64,000 nucleotides of DNA from Hippopus hippopus (GCA_946811185.2 OX328111.1:40226388-40290387), one strand, 5' to 3'; counted from the stretch's first letter, positions 1 through 11,496 are shown. The notes: generated by a model not told the origin, from the sequence alone. Program-made: numbers and translations.

Positions 1-175
1 CAGACGACATTTCAAAGTGTGTGTAAATTGAAAAATAAGTCCCATATAGGGTAGAAAACATTGTGAGAAAAGGAGAAATTGCTTGTTACAAGCAATTTCT
101 TCTTTTCTCACAATGTTTTCCTTAATATTTCTCTTCAGGGGCGTCAAAACAAGGGATTAAGTGGTAATAGGTTAA
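1..175. repeat. TTAA hairpin MITE, partial at window edge
   Basis: Starts in the GCAGACGACA subterminal motif. The core is GAGAAATTGCTTGTTAC with its inverted partner (the GCTTGTTACAAGC core subtype). It ends at TTAA 172-175. Confidence 0.7.
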
Positions 176-305
176 AAGTGTATAAACATTACTGGAAAAG
201 GAGTAAAGGCTGATTACTAGCATTTCCCCCTCTTTTCCCAAGATGTTGCCATAAGGCTTCTTCCCCAGGATCGTCAAACCAATGAATTGTGCGGAAAAGG
301 GTTAA
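172..305. repeat. TTAA hairpin MITE sharing its TTAA with the previous copy
   Basis: Runs from TTAA 172-175 to GGGTTAA at 299-305 with a degraded hairpin (GGAAAAGGAGTAAAGGCTG and its partner). Internally deleted. Confidence 0.6.
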
Positions 306-479
306 AGATGTTTCGAAAAAAAAAAAGGAATGTTTTTTATCAGTTTACTTAATATGGCGCTCGAACAATCGCGTCAGACAAAACATGACCTAAAAAGCGG
401 TTTCATGCAAAACCGCAAACGCCGACTTCAGACTTGCAGAGATTTATATTATATGTCGGTATGTCTAAGCGCTTTAAGC

Positions 480-1905
480 GCACACCTCACGTAGTTCACC
501 GTAGTTGGGAATGACCGTAGTTTGCCGTAGTTGAACTTATTAAACGTAGCTGAACCTAGTTTCACGTTGATAACAGTAGTTCAAAGTAGTAATGAACGTA
601 GTTTGAACTTATGATTTGTCCGTAGTAAGTGCATAATTTTTGAACATGTTCCAAAATTTGTTACGGTTAACTACGATGTTTTAACCCTGCTGTGACCGTA
701 GTTTGACCTTTGGGTTACCTTAGTCAACCGTAATTAACCCCTACTTAACATCTTTTCTTTCAAGGCGGCATAGCAAAATAAGCGATCAGCAATATCTGGC
801 TCGTCAACTTCAAAAAGCACAGTGACTGTAGCTTACCCATATTGAGCAGGCGCAGCCACAACGGTTTACCGTAGTTGCGCGTACTTAGGACGTAGTTTAT
901 ACGTAGTGTAACGTAATTAACCGTTGTTAGACGTAGTGATACCCTAGTTAACCCTAGACACTTTGCTTTCAGTTGAATATAGTTGACCGTTCTTACACGT
1001 AGGTCAACCTACTTAAGCCGTGGTCACACCTTACGTAGTTGACCGTAGTGGGAAATGACCGTAGATTGCCGTGGTTGAGTGTATTACACGTAGTTGAGCG
1101 TAGTTACACGTAGATAACCGTAGTTCAACGTAGTAATAAACGTAATTTGAACTTATGATTTGCCCGTAGTAAGCGCATAATTTTTGAACATGTTCAAAAA
1201 TTTGTTACGGTTAACTACGGTTTTGTGACTCTACTGTGACCGTAGTTTGAACGTAGTTGACTGTAGTTAACCGTAATTGACCCTTCTTAATCGTAGTGTG
1301 TTTAATACGTTCAACTACGGCCAACTACGGTAATTCCCGCCAACGGTCAACTACGTAAGATGTGACAGCGGTTAATGTACAGTGACTGCATCTTACTCGT
1401 ATTCAGCAGGCACAACCACAAGGTTTTACCGTAGTTTAACGTAGTTGACCTTAATTTATCATAATTGTGCGTACTTAGGACGTAGTTTATACGTAGTTTA
1501 ACGTAGTTAATCGTAGTTAGACGTAGTAATAACCTAGTTAACCCTAGCTACTTTGCACGCAGTTGAATGCAGTTGACCGTACTTACACGAAGTTCAACCT
1601 GCTTAGACTTTCTATATTTCCTCTTTTTGTCAATTGTGAACCTACTTCGAACGTACTACAACCTAGTTGACCGTAGTTAACACCACGGCAGACTACGTTT
1701 GAAATGAACAACGGACAACTACGTGCATGACCGTAAATGTGACCATGGCTTTAGACCTTCTGTGTTTCCCCTTTTTGCCAATTTTGAACCTACTTCGAAC
1801 GTATTTCAACCTAGTTGACCGGAGTAACACTATGACAGACTAAGTTTGAAATGAACTACGGACAACTTCGTGCATGACCGTAAATTTGACCATGGCTTTA
1901 ATTTA
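480..1905. repeat. TAGTT/CCGTAG degenerate satellite with higher-order units
   Basis: Dominated by CGTAGTTGACCGTAGTT-like 12-16 bp motifs. Longer units repeat: GCATAATTTTTGAACATGTT occurs at 631 and 1175 (544 bp apart), the GTGACTG...GAGCAGGC block near 822 and 1382, and a roughly 150-bp unit (ATTTCCTCTTTTTG and GTTTCCCCTTTTTG) near 1608 and 1758. No coding potential. Confidence 0.8.
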
Positions 1906-2045
1906 TGAAAGTAGCGATACTCTCATAAACTGTCGATCTTTTTTTCCCCAAGCGGGAAGCCACGGGCTACTTTTCACAAAACACACATAAATGAAAAAAA
2001 AAAAGAAACTAACGGTGAGATATTATTTATTTGTTTACTTGCAAG

Positions 2046-2390
2046 GTTTTGTTTGAATGGTGTTTTACGCCGCTTTCAACATTATTTCAGTCATATCACG
2101 GCGACAGCTCACATATTCATGTTTTCCTGGGTTTAACCAGTACCAGGCTGGGGCTCTGAAGTGTCTTGCCAAAGGACACTCCTGTGAAAAAGCCAGTGGA
2201 TTATTTGAATGGTGTTTAATGCCATTTTAACATTATTTAAGTAATATTACCGCGACCAGTGCACATACCCATGCTTTCTTGCAGTTTATATTACCAGTAT
2301 TTTGTACATACTCTCCTAAAACTAAGCAATGGCTGCTTTTCCACATAAATATCGTCAAAACAATATTCAACTGGGTGGTGAGAGATGAAT
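2046..2390 (-). repeat. Two SINE 3' portions, minus orientation
   Basis: 2046-2187 carries the reverse complement of the AATGTTGAAAGCGGCGTAAA tail and of CAAGACACTTCAGAGCCC. 2199-2390 is a second, diverged family. The tRNA-like heads are missing. Confidence 0.6.
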
Positions 2391-2544
2391 AAATTACTTT
2401 GTAATCACTCTCAACAAATCCTGGAGAGTTTCAGCCGAGTAAAAATTCGAATTCAGAACCACTCGATTATTTTAACATGCGCGTTACAGACTGGGCTACG
2501 GAGGACGGTTTCAATAACTTTAAACCTTCCAGCGCCTTAGTTGA

Positions 2545-2610
2545 AATAAGGGGCTTTTGTGGACAGCATAGACCAAGATCAGTCTGATCTTGGATCTATA
2601 CCGTCCGCTT
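2545..2610. repeat. Palindrome family B (AGATCAGACTG type)
   Basis: Short variant: GGACAGCATAGACCAAGATC, then CAGTCTGATCTTGGATCTAT and ACCGTCCGC. Confidence 0.6.
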
Positions 2611-2667
2611 AATTGTTTAGTGAAGCCTAAGTGACGAAGAAACTTTTCGAGTGGCAGTAGATTGTAT

Positions 2668-2911
2668 TTTAACCCTTTTAAAAATTACCACACAATCTCG
2701 ACTTTTAAAGACCCCAAGTAAAAAGAGTTTTGAAAACAATTGTAGGAAAAGGAGAAAATGCTGGTAACCAGCATTTTCTCCTTTTCCCATAATGTTTTCT
2801 ATCATTCCTCTATAAACAAAATAATCCTAATTTTGAGCTACATTTAGTTTGTAGTCTGGAAATGCTTTGAATTTGGACCAGTCTAAAATTTTGTCGTTTG
2901 GTAAAGGGTAA
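2668..2911. repeat. TTAA hairpin MITE, nearly full length
   Basis: Terminal TTAACCCTTTT...ACCACACAATC and GTTTGGTAAAGGG, with central GGAGAAAATGCTGGTAACC and its inverted partner. Confidence 0.7.
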
Positions 2912-3020
2912 AGTCCTCTAAAGATGTCGAGATCATTAAGTAGGTCTTGAAAGCGTTTATTAAGTGCCAATGACATGTACACATAAAGCCAGCTTATAAA
3001 GCAGCCGATCTCTCTTTACA

Positions 3021-3265
3021 CGACAAAAGTGGTCCTGGGTGGCTCAGTGGTAAAATGTAGGACTCGTGACCAAGAGGCCCCAGGTTCGAGCCTCGCTCGA
3101 AGCATTGGGGTTTTCGTTGGAGTTTCCTTGGGCAAGACACTTCAGAGCCCTAGCCTTGTAGTGGCTGAACCCAGGAAATACATGAATATGTGGTTTGTCG
3201 CCGTGGTATGGCTGAAATAATGTTGAAAGCGGAGTAAAACACCATTCAAACAAAACCTTGCAAGT
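3021..3265 (+). repeat. tRNA-derived SINE, type A, full length
   Basis: Box A GGCTCAGTGG, box B GGTTCGAGCC, central CCTTGGGCAAGACACTTC and CCCAGGAAATACATGAAT, tail AATGTTGAAAGCGGAGTAAA followed by ACACCATTCA. Confidence 0.75.
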
Positions 3266-4242
3266 ATTCATTCAATCAATTAATCAACTACATACCACAA
3301 ATGCTGGCATACTCTCCACCATGGTTTTTACTTTGTACTTTTTGGCGGATAACCCAAAAAATGTACGAAATGAACGACGAAATGGTGAATACGCAGTCAA
3401 CATTCATTCCGCTCACTTTTTGCTATATCCTCCCAAAATTCCCAAGCGAAATCCATGGTGGGGACTTTCCGGTATTAGAAGCCAAACTGTTAACATAAAA
3501 ATAAGAGTTTCAAAGCAAAAATTCTCAAAATCATTGACGGTATAAAATTCAACAAGTTAAACATAAAAGTAAAATTTTACCTGTGTTAAATACATCAGAC
3601 CTGTTTATGATGAAATTAACAGGATCCCCGTGTAAAGACAGCTGAAGTGGGATTTATGTTTTAAGGCAACAGTAAAAGTATTGCTGGATTTCGGGGATTG
3701 AGTCCGCATTCTAAGTTGCATGCTAACTCTTATTATAAAGTTTGAATGTAAAAAAGTATCGTACTGGGTACTGTCAGAAAATTTTGAATTAGATTATTTT
3801 ACTCTTTACCAGATGGCAAAATTTTTAGACTCGTCCAAAATAAAAGAATTTGCAGACGACAAATTTATTTTGACTACTGTGATCCTATCTATCTTTGAAA
3901 GGATAGAAAACATTGTAAAGAGTTAAGCCCCTTGAATCGACCAGAAAATTTTCATTGCGCTTTGTGAGTTTATGCCATTGCTACCTTCATACGTTTCTAT
4001 TTTTTTCAGTTATGTTTTACTAATCTTTTAATCATTCATTTTTGTCTTGTGGAAAGGCACTTTTATAAACCCTGTCACGAAAAAAAAAAAAAAAATAGCC
4101 CCTGTGAAACAATTGCTTGCTTTCTTTTCGTATATTAAATCCCTTGGTACATACTGGTATTTAAAAGGATGAAGTATTGGTCAAATTTTCAAATTTTCCT
4201 CCGCAAAATTGCCCTTTTTGACTAACAACCTACAAAATTTCG
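3266..4242. other. No gene; one MITE fragment
   Basis: Unassigned sequence with a solo MITE left half at about 3797-3925 (CTCTTTACCAGATGG, GCAGACGACA, GATAGAAAACATTGT, then a direct jump to GTTAA) and an A-run near 4080. Confidence 0.4.
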
Positions 4243-4480
4243 GACTAGTCCAAGTTGAAAGCATTTGCAGACGACAAAATAAATGTTACTGAAAAGATGA
4301 AATTTGTTTTTGGAAGGGTAGAAAACATTGTGAGAAAAAGAGAAAATGATGGTAGCAGCATTTTCTCCTTTTCCCACAATGTTTTTAAGGACTACGACCC
4401 CTTACTAATCGATAGACATCGCCGTTTTCCTAAAGGCTATTCGGCCAATCTCGGCAGCTTCCCCCAAAAAAGGCCCCTCA
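4243..4480. repeat. MITE plus adjacent GGCTATTCGGCCAATCTCGG repeat
   Basis: MITE left half and hairpin at 4243-4390, then a block (AAGGCTATTCGGCCAATCTC) that also occurs twice near 44035-44190. Confidence 0.55.
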
Positions 4481-4737
4481 GTCAAAGAAATACACGCCCA
4501 TTCAAGGCATGCAGTCTGATCTTGGTTTTACACTATTCATTTTATTTGCACGCTATACTGGCACAAATAGTCGTAGTCTTTATATCTTTTTATTTGTAAC
4601 CTGACCAAAAGAAAAAAAGACTATTTTCTTCAGTTAGGGCTCTAAGAGATACTATCTTATCTAAAAAAGGGATCTGTAGGGAACAAGTGTTAAACATAAA
4701 GCGGTTTAAAGATCAATGAGCCTAACATAAATCCTAT

Positions 4738-4962
4738 CACCTCTTTACCAGATAATGAAATTTCAGCTTTGTCCTAATTGAAACAATGGCAAAAGACCAA
4801 TTACATGTGGTTTAAACTTTGGGATTTGCTTTTGAAAGGGTAGAAAACATTGTGAGAAAAGGAGAAAATGCTGGTTATCAGCATTTTCTCCTTTTCTCTC
4901 GATGTTTTCAAAAGCTATCTTGCGAGTGGTTGTTTAAACTGGATGATTTGGTGAAGGGTTAA
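4738..4962. repeat. TTAA hairpin MITE
   Basis: Central GGAGAAAATGCTGGTTATC with its partner. Right end GATTTGGTGAAGGGTTAA. Confidence 0.65.
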
Positions 4963-5072
4963 ACAGGAAATCAACAACGTTTTCAGAGAAACAAAGACTG
5001 TGTTACAAGCACTCTTTATAACAGTACAGAGCGTCCTTTTGTTATGGTCTTGTTAGTACTTATTCAAATATT

Positions 5073-5073
<1 letters not shown>

Positions 5074-5106
<33 letters not shown>

Positions 5107-5362
5107 GAGAGCAAGCAAGCATAGGCAAATTGGAAAAGGCAGCTAGAAACATGAAATTTATTTTCGAAAATCTCAAACTTATCAAAAGCAAACTTCATTT
5201 GCCAGTGGCCGTAGGCTTCCGACTGTTTGTCTCAATCTAGGAAAGAAACTTTTATGTCCCGTATGTCTGTCTGTCTGTCCTTCTTCTTCTTCTTCTCTCT
5301 CTCTTTCTCTCCCTCTCTCTCTCTATTCTTCTTCTTCTTTCTCTCTCTATCTCTCTCTCTCA
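5074..5362. repeat. GA microsatellite and CT/CTT-rich tract
   Basis: (GA)n at 5074-5113, then (CT)n/(CTT)n mixture at 5257-5362. The two strand-complementary tracts lie 150 bp apart. Confidence 0.8.
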
Positions 5363-5475
5363 AACCAAAGCATTCCTCTCCCAGAAAGATATAAGGACAA
5401 TCTCGGATTTATTACGAATAGTAAAGCAATACATGCAGTGCCTGCTCAGGTCTTCTTTTTCCCTTTACCTGGTAA

Positions 5476-6027
5476 GGGAGACCTTTACATGTACATATAA
5501 TATGGTCTGCAACATGTGAAAAGGGGCATTCGGACATTTGCGTAAAGTGTCGTCTCCGGACTGCGCAGGTTGATCCGAGACGGCATTTTCCGATCGTGTA
5601 TGATTTTCTATTTCACGCAAGTATTCTATAGGACAAAAATCTAATATTGACGTAAAGTGCCGTCTCGGTTTAACCTGCGCTGACTGCGCAGCCTGGTCCG
5701 AGACGACACTTTCCGATCGTGTATGATTTTCTATTTCACGCAAGTCTACAGTAGGAAAAAAATCTGATATTGACGTAAAGTGCCGTTTCGGATCAGCCTG
5801 CGCGGACTGCGCAGGCTGATCCAAGACGACACTTTCCGATCGTGTATGATTTTCTATTTCACGCAAGTCTACAGTAGGAAAAAAATCTGATATTGACGTA
5901 AAGTGCCGTTTCGGATCAGCCTGCGCGGACTGCGCAGGCTGATCCGAGACGACACTTTACGCTAATGTCCGAATGCCCCTTTTCACATGTTGCAGACCAT
6001 ATTATATGTACGTGTAAAGGTCTCCCT
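5476..6027. repeat. Palindromic element D with internal 122-bp tandem array
   Basis: Outer arms of about 90 nt are inverted copies (GGGAGACCTTTACATGTACA at 5476, partner ending 6027). They include GGTCTGCAACATGTGAAAAG and GGGGCATTCGGACATTTGCG. Inside, a unit of about 122 bp repeats near 5649, 5771 and 5894. Each unit contains its own palindrome (GGATCAGCCTGCGCGG and GACTGCGCAGGCTGATCC). Confidence 0.8.
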
Positions 6028-6689
6028 CTGAACCACCAGGCTGACAGCTTATCACATTTTTGGACATTCTACTCTAAACATTATCAGGGCTACTCTAAGG
6101 CGCTTTCATTTCCGAATAGTATTGAGATCAAGCTTTATACAACTGACATAAATGTTTTGGATGTACATAATCCAATCCTCCTACTGACTGATAATAGTCC
6201 CATATACTAAGGATGAAAAGTAATTATTCTATACATAACCGTCATTCTTGGCATTGCCCCTGGCCCTCTATTCTAATATTAACTCTATTCTACTAGATAA
6301 GTTACAGATACATCTATACTCGTTTTCAGCCAGTTTTCAACCCGTTTCATCCTTTTCTTATGAAACTATAATCATTTTTGTGCTCTCATGCCAAATGTTG
6401 TCCCTGATAGCTGCAAGATTGCACAAATTACGACGGTTGGAAAATGCATTTCATGTTTTGGAGGCCTTCAAAGCAATACTTGATGTCGTTTCCGGTTTTA
6501 AATAAGGACAAATTCCTTTAGTTTCTCTATCCTTTACATCACATATATTGGTAATTCATGTATGTTTCCACAGCTGAGCCATTCTACACACTTTCCAGTT
6601 TTAACTGCGTTTTTTCTCTCTAGCTGTTATGATGTATCTTTAAATGAAACTTTAAAGCAGATAGTTAAGATCCAAATGTTCCTATTTCA
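6028..6689. other. No recognised feature
   Basis: AT-rich single-copy-looking sequence. The open frames here are short and lack coding character. Confidence 0.4.
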
Positions 6690-7400
6690 AACTTTTACAA
6701 AGGTAAGATAGTCCAACAATGCATATAATTAATACTAACTATAGAATTCAAAGTCTTGATGCATATCCTCTCTTTTGTTCTCTTCATTTCTCCTCTTTCG
6801 CCTCTATTCGAGTGATCTTGTTCGTGTTGGAAAGCAGCTAGTGGCTGGGAAAGAGTGTTTTCTACCTTCTCAAAGACAAATTCCACCATTTGAGCCGCAT
6901 TTAATTTGTCGTCTGCAACAGCTTTCAATATGGACATGTCAAAACTTTTTTAGCAGAGTAAATATTTCATTTTAAACGAAATTTAAAGATTAAGAATAAT
7001 TTCTAGTGAGCATGAACAACAAGTTTTATAAGTAAGGGTCCAGAAAACATTACCTTGATTGATACTCTAGCTTTCATATCAGTCGACCGTGACACTTATT
7101 CCTGAACTAGACGAGAAAATTGTGGACTTGTCTAAAATGAACGCATTTGCAGACGACATATTAAATATGGCTTAAATGATGGAATATGTAATTAAAAGAG
7201 TATATAACATTACAGGAACTAGAGAAATGCTGGTTACCAGCATTATCTCCTTTCCCAATAATGTTTTCGTATCTTCCAAAAATGACTCTTATCAATTTAG
7301 CTCCATTACATGTACATGTATTTTGTAATCTCCTAATGCTTTTAAAATGCGTAAGTCTAAGTTTTTTTTGTATTTCGGTAAAGGTCAAATGCTAAGTAAA
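6690..7400. repeat. Degenerate MITE remnants
   Basis: A reverse-oriented right half at about 6800-6970 (TTTGTCGTCTGCAACAGC) and a second copy at about 7115-7290 with hairpin GAAATGCTGGTTACCAGCAT. Confidence 0.5.
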
Positions 7401-7879
7401 TAGAATAAAGATTTTCAACCAATAACAGAGATCAAAAGTACATACATACATTGATATTTCAGCCATCTTCCCCTGCTCGTTAAAAGCCGGTATTGTTAGA
7501 TGAAGCGTAATTTTCCATAAGCAGGTAGTTAAACAAGCAGTGACCGATGAATAAATTTAACAAACTATAATGCAAAGTTGGTTTTAAAATATAAGATTTA
7601 AATGAATACAAACATAAAGGCTGGTTATTAGTTATATACATGTACGTAGCTATTCCCTTTGAATGGGGGAAGAATGCTTTTAAGAATTATGGCAACAGGA
7701 GAAAATGCTAAAAAACCAGCTTTTTGTCTTGTTCCAATGATGTTTTACGCTTTGAAGGACAAGTCCGATCATTTGATGGATATTGAATTTTTATTTTTTT
7801 CAAATGTCAGCAATTTCGACAGGTATCAAATTTTGTCTTCTGGTAAAGAGTTACGATCAGACTTCACGCACATGGAGTC

Positions 7880-8085
7880 TGGGTTCGCATTCACAAACCA
7901 TTCTGAAGAACGTTCTATGTCTTATTCTCAAAGATTTTTTACATTTGAAAGTAACACAACTTCTGATTGGCTAAACCAAATGGTTTAGCCGATGAGAAGT
8001 TGTGTTACTTTCAAATTCAGAAAATTCTGGAGAATAAGACAAAGAACGTTCTTAAGATTGGGTGGTGAATACGAACCCAGCTGAT
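7880..8085. repeat. Foldback E (AACCAAATGGTTTAGCC centre)
   Basis: Arms GTTCTATGTCTTATTCTC, GAAAGTAACACAACTTCTGA and TTGGCTAAACC are inverted across 7984. The edges read CTGGGTTCGCATTCAC and GTGAATACGAACCCAG. Related foldbacks occur near 12160-12335, 20750-20910 and 49675-49860. Confidence 0.7.
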
Positions 8086-8399
8086 CTTCCTCGATCACTA
8101 TCTGCATAACAGTACACACACATATTACAATTGGCTTGGCCTAAATCTGTGTTTAAACGTTTCGGATGTGATGTTTTCATTTTAGATACCGAATCTGATA
8201 AGTTCCTTGACCTGAGTATCCTACAGTTATATCGAATTACCATTTTACTTTAAACAAATACGGTTTTTCATTACACAGTGTGATTTTGGTGGACACGTTT
8301 CGGACTTAATGCAGTAAATCAAGGTAAGACCATGCGGCACTTCTTTGATTTTTGCCTCGTGTCTTATTTCATCTGAAGGTTTCTAGATTTGAGTTTGTA

Positions 8400-8632
8400 A
8401 TATAGAGCTTCTGGGTTCGATTCATGCCTACGGCGCTGCTTATGTGGGATTTTCCTTGGGCAAGGCACCTGCAGAAGCCAGCCTAGTTAGGATGATATGT
8501 GTCCTTGGGCAAGACACTTCGGAGCCCAAGCCTAGTACTGGTGAAACCCAGGAGGTACTTGAATATACGAGCTGTTGCCGTGATATGACTTATAAAATGT
8601 TGAAAATGGCATTAAAACACCATTCAATTAAT
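8400..8632 (+). repeat. SINE type A with internal duplication
   Basis: Box-B-like GGGTTCGATTC at about 8412. TCCTTGGGCAAG appears at 8451 and again at 8508. Tail AATGTTGAAAATGGCATTAA and AACACCATTCA. A further tail fragment lies at 8690-8745. Confidence 0.6.
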
Positions 8633-8869
8633 TAATCAGTCAATACGATAAAATCCAAGAAAAGCATGAATAGATGTCTGATGAGCTGTCATCGTGATAT
8701 GACTGAATTACTGTTGAAAGCGATGTAAAACGCCATTTATCCTTTTTACTGCGATATGCTGAAAACTGCTATTAGGTACATATGTGTTGATAAAACACAG
8801 TTGGAAAGCACTTATTACCTGAATGAGCAATCCGGGCTGCCTTAATCTCCTATCTGTAAACAAACACCC

Positions 8870-9075
8870 CTAGATGTGACGAACTTGAGAAAAAAGGGCT
8901 TTTGAAACGTTGTGGGAAAAGGAGAAAATGCTGGTAACCAGCATTTTCTCCTTTTCCCGCAACGTATTCCATCTTTCCTGAAACAATTTCCTTCAAATAA
9001 GCCTCGTTAAATTTGTCGTCTGTAAACGCTTTCAAAATGGATGTCTTAATTTTTATCATCTGGTATAGAGTTAAG
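8870..9075. repeat. TTAA hairpin MITE
   Basis: Near-perfect hairpin: CGTTGTGGGAAAAGGAGAAA, ATGCTGGTAACCAGCAT and the partner ending CGCAACG. GTCGTCTGTAAACGC and CTGGTATAGAGTTAA lie on the right side. Confidence 0.7.
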
Positions 9076-9179
9076 CTTAATGGCTGACATGAAAATTTCC
9101 CGCCAAAAGTAGAAACCCACAAATTTGCGATTTCAAAGGTCTTTCCACCGCGGAAAATCTCACCGTATCGGATATTGTA

Positions 9180-9240
9180 GAACATCATCAGACTGTACGT
9201 TCTGTGCAGTCTGATCTTGATCTACACTATCCGCTAAAGC
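9180..9240. repeat. Palindrome family B copy
   Basis: CAGACTGTACGTTCTGTGCA then GTCTGATCTTGATCTACACT. Confidence 0.65.
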
Positions 9241-9535
9241 GCACATGTGCGAGCGTAACAGCCTGATTTTAGGATTAATGCAAATACAATGAAATGTGAA
9301 ATGGTATCATGTTTCAAGATATTTTAAGGGTGTTTTTGAGCGTTAAGTCTTGCTTTAAAAGACCAAAGACCGCCATATTTCATCTCTGTTCATGTACCTC
9401 CTTTTTTCCATCATGCTTTTAGACACATGTACGGTAGCTTAAACATTATATCTCGGGTTTATTCGTTGTCCTCCCTCTAAAGCTTTTGGACCGCAATTTG
9501 ATACATGGTGTCCCATCACTGCTAACTCTTTCTGG

Positions 9536-10044
9536 ATCGTAGTAGTCAAATGAAGTCCCCGTTTGAAAATTTGACAGGAAGCACATTTGCTGCACTGATT
9601 TATCAGAGGAATTTGAAAGGACAGGTCCAAAGTATGGTTCTTGTGTGGATATGATGATTACTCTTTTGGGAAAATACGTGCAAGTTTGTTACTAGTACCT
9701 CTTTGGGAACTTTTTTGTGCCGCTGTGACTACATAAAGGATCATGGTTTACTACCCTGAATAATCTGTTTTCACTTTGATTTTTCAAGGGTAGTCTGCGA
9801 AGTCCTTGGTCGTAGTTGGCAAAAGTAGTTCCTTCAAAAATTTCACAGCAAGCACTTTTGCTGCACTGCTTTATCAGGGAAAAATGAAAGGACAGGTCTA
9901 AAATGTGTTTCTTGTTTGGATTTGATGATCTTTTGAGGAAAATAAGTGCAGGTTTGTTATTTCTTGGGGAACAATTTTGTGCCTTTTACCAGATAAAGGA
10001 TCACGGTTTTCTATCCGGAAGAATCTTTTCCCACTGTGATTTTA
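9536..10044 (+). repeat. Direct tandem duplication of about 270 bp
   Basis: ACAGGAAGCACATTTGCTGC and ACAGCAAGCACTTTTGCTGC head two diverged units. Both continue with GAAAGGACAGGTC, GGATATGATGAT or GGATTTGATGAT, and ATAAAGGATCA, and end in GGGTAGT. Confidence 0.7.
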
Positions 10045-10131
10045 TTACGGGTAGTTGTATTTGAGGTGGAACAGCAAAAAACGCAACCGGTTCGGTGTCA
10101 TCATTTTAGCTTTTTGTGTTAGTCACTTCAT

Positions 10132-10400
10132 ATGAGCCATGTTCTGAGAAAAGGGTGCTTAATGCATTTGAGAAAAGTATCGACCCAGGTCAGCCTGGGC
10201 CGAAACTTCTCGCTATTGGTCAAATTTCTGTGTGTCAAAGCACCAGTGTACCTCATGATTAGCTACGTTGTTATACAAAACGGATTTTGAGGATGTATAA
10301 TACTGTGATGACTTGGTATCGTGCATCACGGAGATGCATTGAGCCCCCATTTGTCAGAGCACGGCTCAGATGTATTTGACAAAAACAATTAGAAAAGCTC
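10132..10400. repeat. Foldback family C (GAGCCATGCTCT) copy
   Basis: GAGCCATGTTCTGAGAAAAG, GGGTGCTTAATGCAT and TCGACCCAGGTCAGCCTG at one end. ATGCATTGAGCCCCCATTTG and AGAGCACGGCTCA at the other. Confidence 0.65.
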
Positions 10401-10617
10401 CGGGTTTATCAATAAAAGTACAGCAGGGAGTCAAAAGATGCTGATTTTCGCTCTACTTTCAATGTAGCAAGTAAGAACTGTGGTGTGACACCACATGCAA
10501 TTCAGACCCTTTTCCAGCTAATTAAAATAAACGGAACTTTCAAGCCGATAGCAAAATCGTAATATTGCTGTTTAAAAGGTAATTTTGGAGAATTATATTA
10601 TTATCTCATCGGACAGT

Positions 10618-10672
10618 GTTGATCAAAGATCAGACTGCGCGTTCTGCGCAGTCTGATCTTGATCTACGCTGT
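10618..10672. repeat. Palindrome family B copy
   Basis: GATCAGACTGCGCGTTCTGC and GCAGTCTGATCTTGATCTAC. Confidence 0.65.
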
Positions 10673-10904
10673 TCACAAAATGTCAGTGAGTCGCGCTTAG
10701 CAGCCTAAGGGTTAAGTCTTCGTGTGATGAATTATCCCACGTCACGTGTGAAGTTTACAAACCAACAATGTATATGTCAAACCTTAGCCCTTGAAATATG
10801 GTAAGGAAGGGGGGGGGGGGAAGTTGACAGGTCATATCCTGTAATCTGCATTTTTTTCTTTAAATACCTAGCGAGGGCGAGTAAAAAGGAGGTTATATGT
10901 ATCT

Positions 10905-10975
10905 GCAAAAAGTATCGATTCATGTCAGCCTGCGCAGTCTGCGCAGGCTGACATGAATCGATACTTTTTGCCGTT
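10905..10975. repeat. Perfect core palindrome of family C
   Basis: AAAGTATCGATTCATGTCAG then CCTGCGCAGTCTGCGCAGG and CTGACATGAATCGATACTTT, a near-perfect 60-bp palindrome. Confidence 0.75.
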
Positions 10976-11496
10976 TGTAAATTTCCTTCATGTGACGTCA
11001 AAGGACTATTTTACCTCATGATTCAGTCGGTTCCATATGGATCCATAATTTATGTGATGATTTGCCAGGTATAATTCATCACAAAGATTCATTAAATCCC
11101 CTTTTGCCAGAGCGAGGCCCATAGAACTTTTAACGGTGAGAGACGAGTTCATCCCCATGTAATGACTTTCAGTAAAGTTTGGAAAGACTTGTAGGCGAGC
11201 AAGGATCGAACCAGCGAACCTTTGTTTCCGGGTTACGGTATCAGATCTCAAATAATCGCTGGTTTAGAGATGTGATGGATATACCTGCCTGAAATTTTTT
11301 TCCGTTTTTAATGACAAAGCATGTGCTACACCGACACGTGCATTTCTATATCTTGAGTTTATTTAATATCATGTAAACTTATATGCAACGTGCAAATCTT
11401 CTTCATACAACATGGCAAAACATCTTCTACGTCAATATGGCAAAAAAGTAATTTATGTTTCTTAGCAACGCACTTTAAAAAAAAAATATATATATA

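Noticed and set aside
3029..3271. Open frames on both strands over a SINE
   Set aside because: They follow the SINE consensus (tRNA head and shared tail), not a gene.
4985..5400. CRISPR array or other prokaryotic features
   Set aside because: The window is eukaryotic (spliced genes, SINEs). The repeats here are microsatellites and transposons without the repeat-spacer pattern.
5465..5866. 133-codon - strand open frame with repeated EIENHTRSE segments
   Set aside because: It is the translation of the 122-bp palindromic array. The protein repeat simply follows the DNA repeat, and similar frames occur in other copies of the same element.
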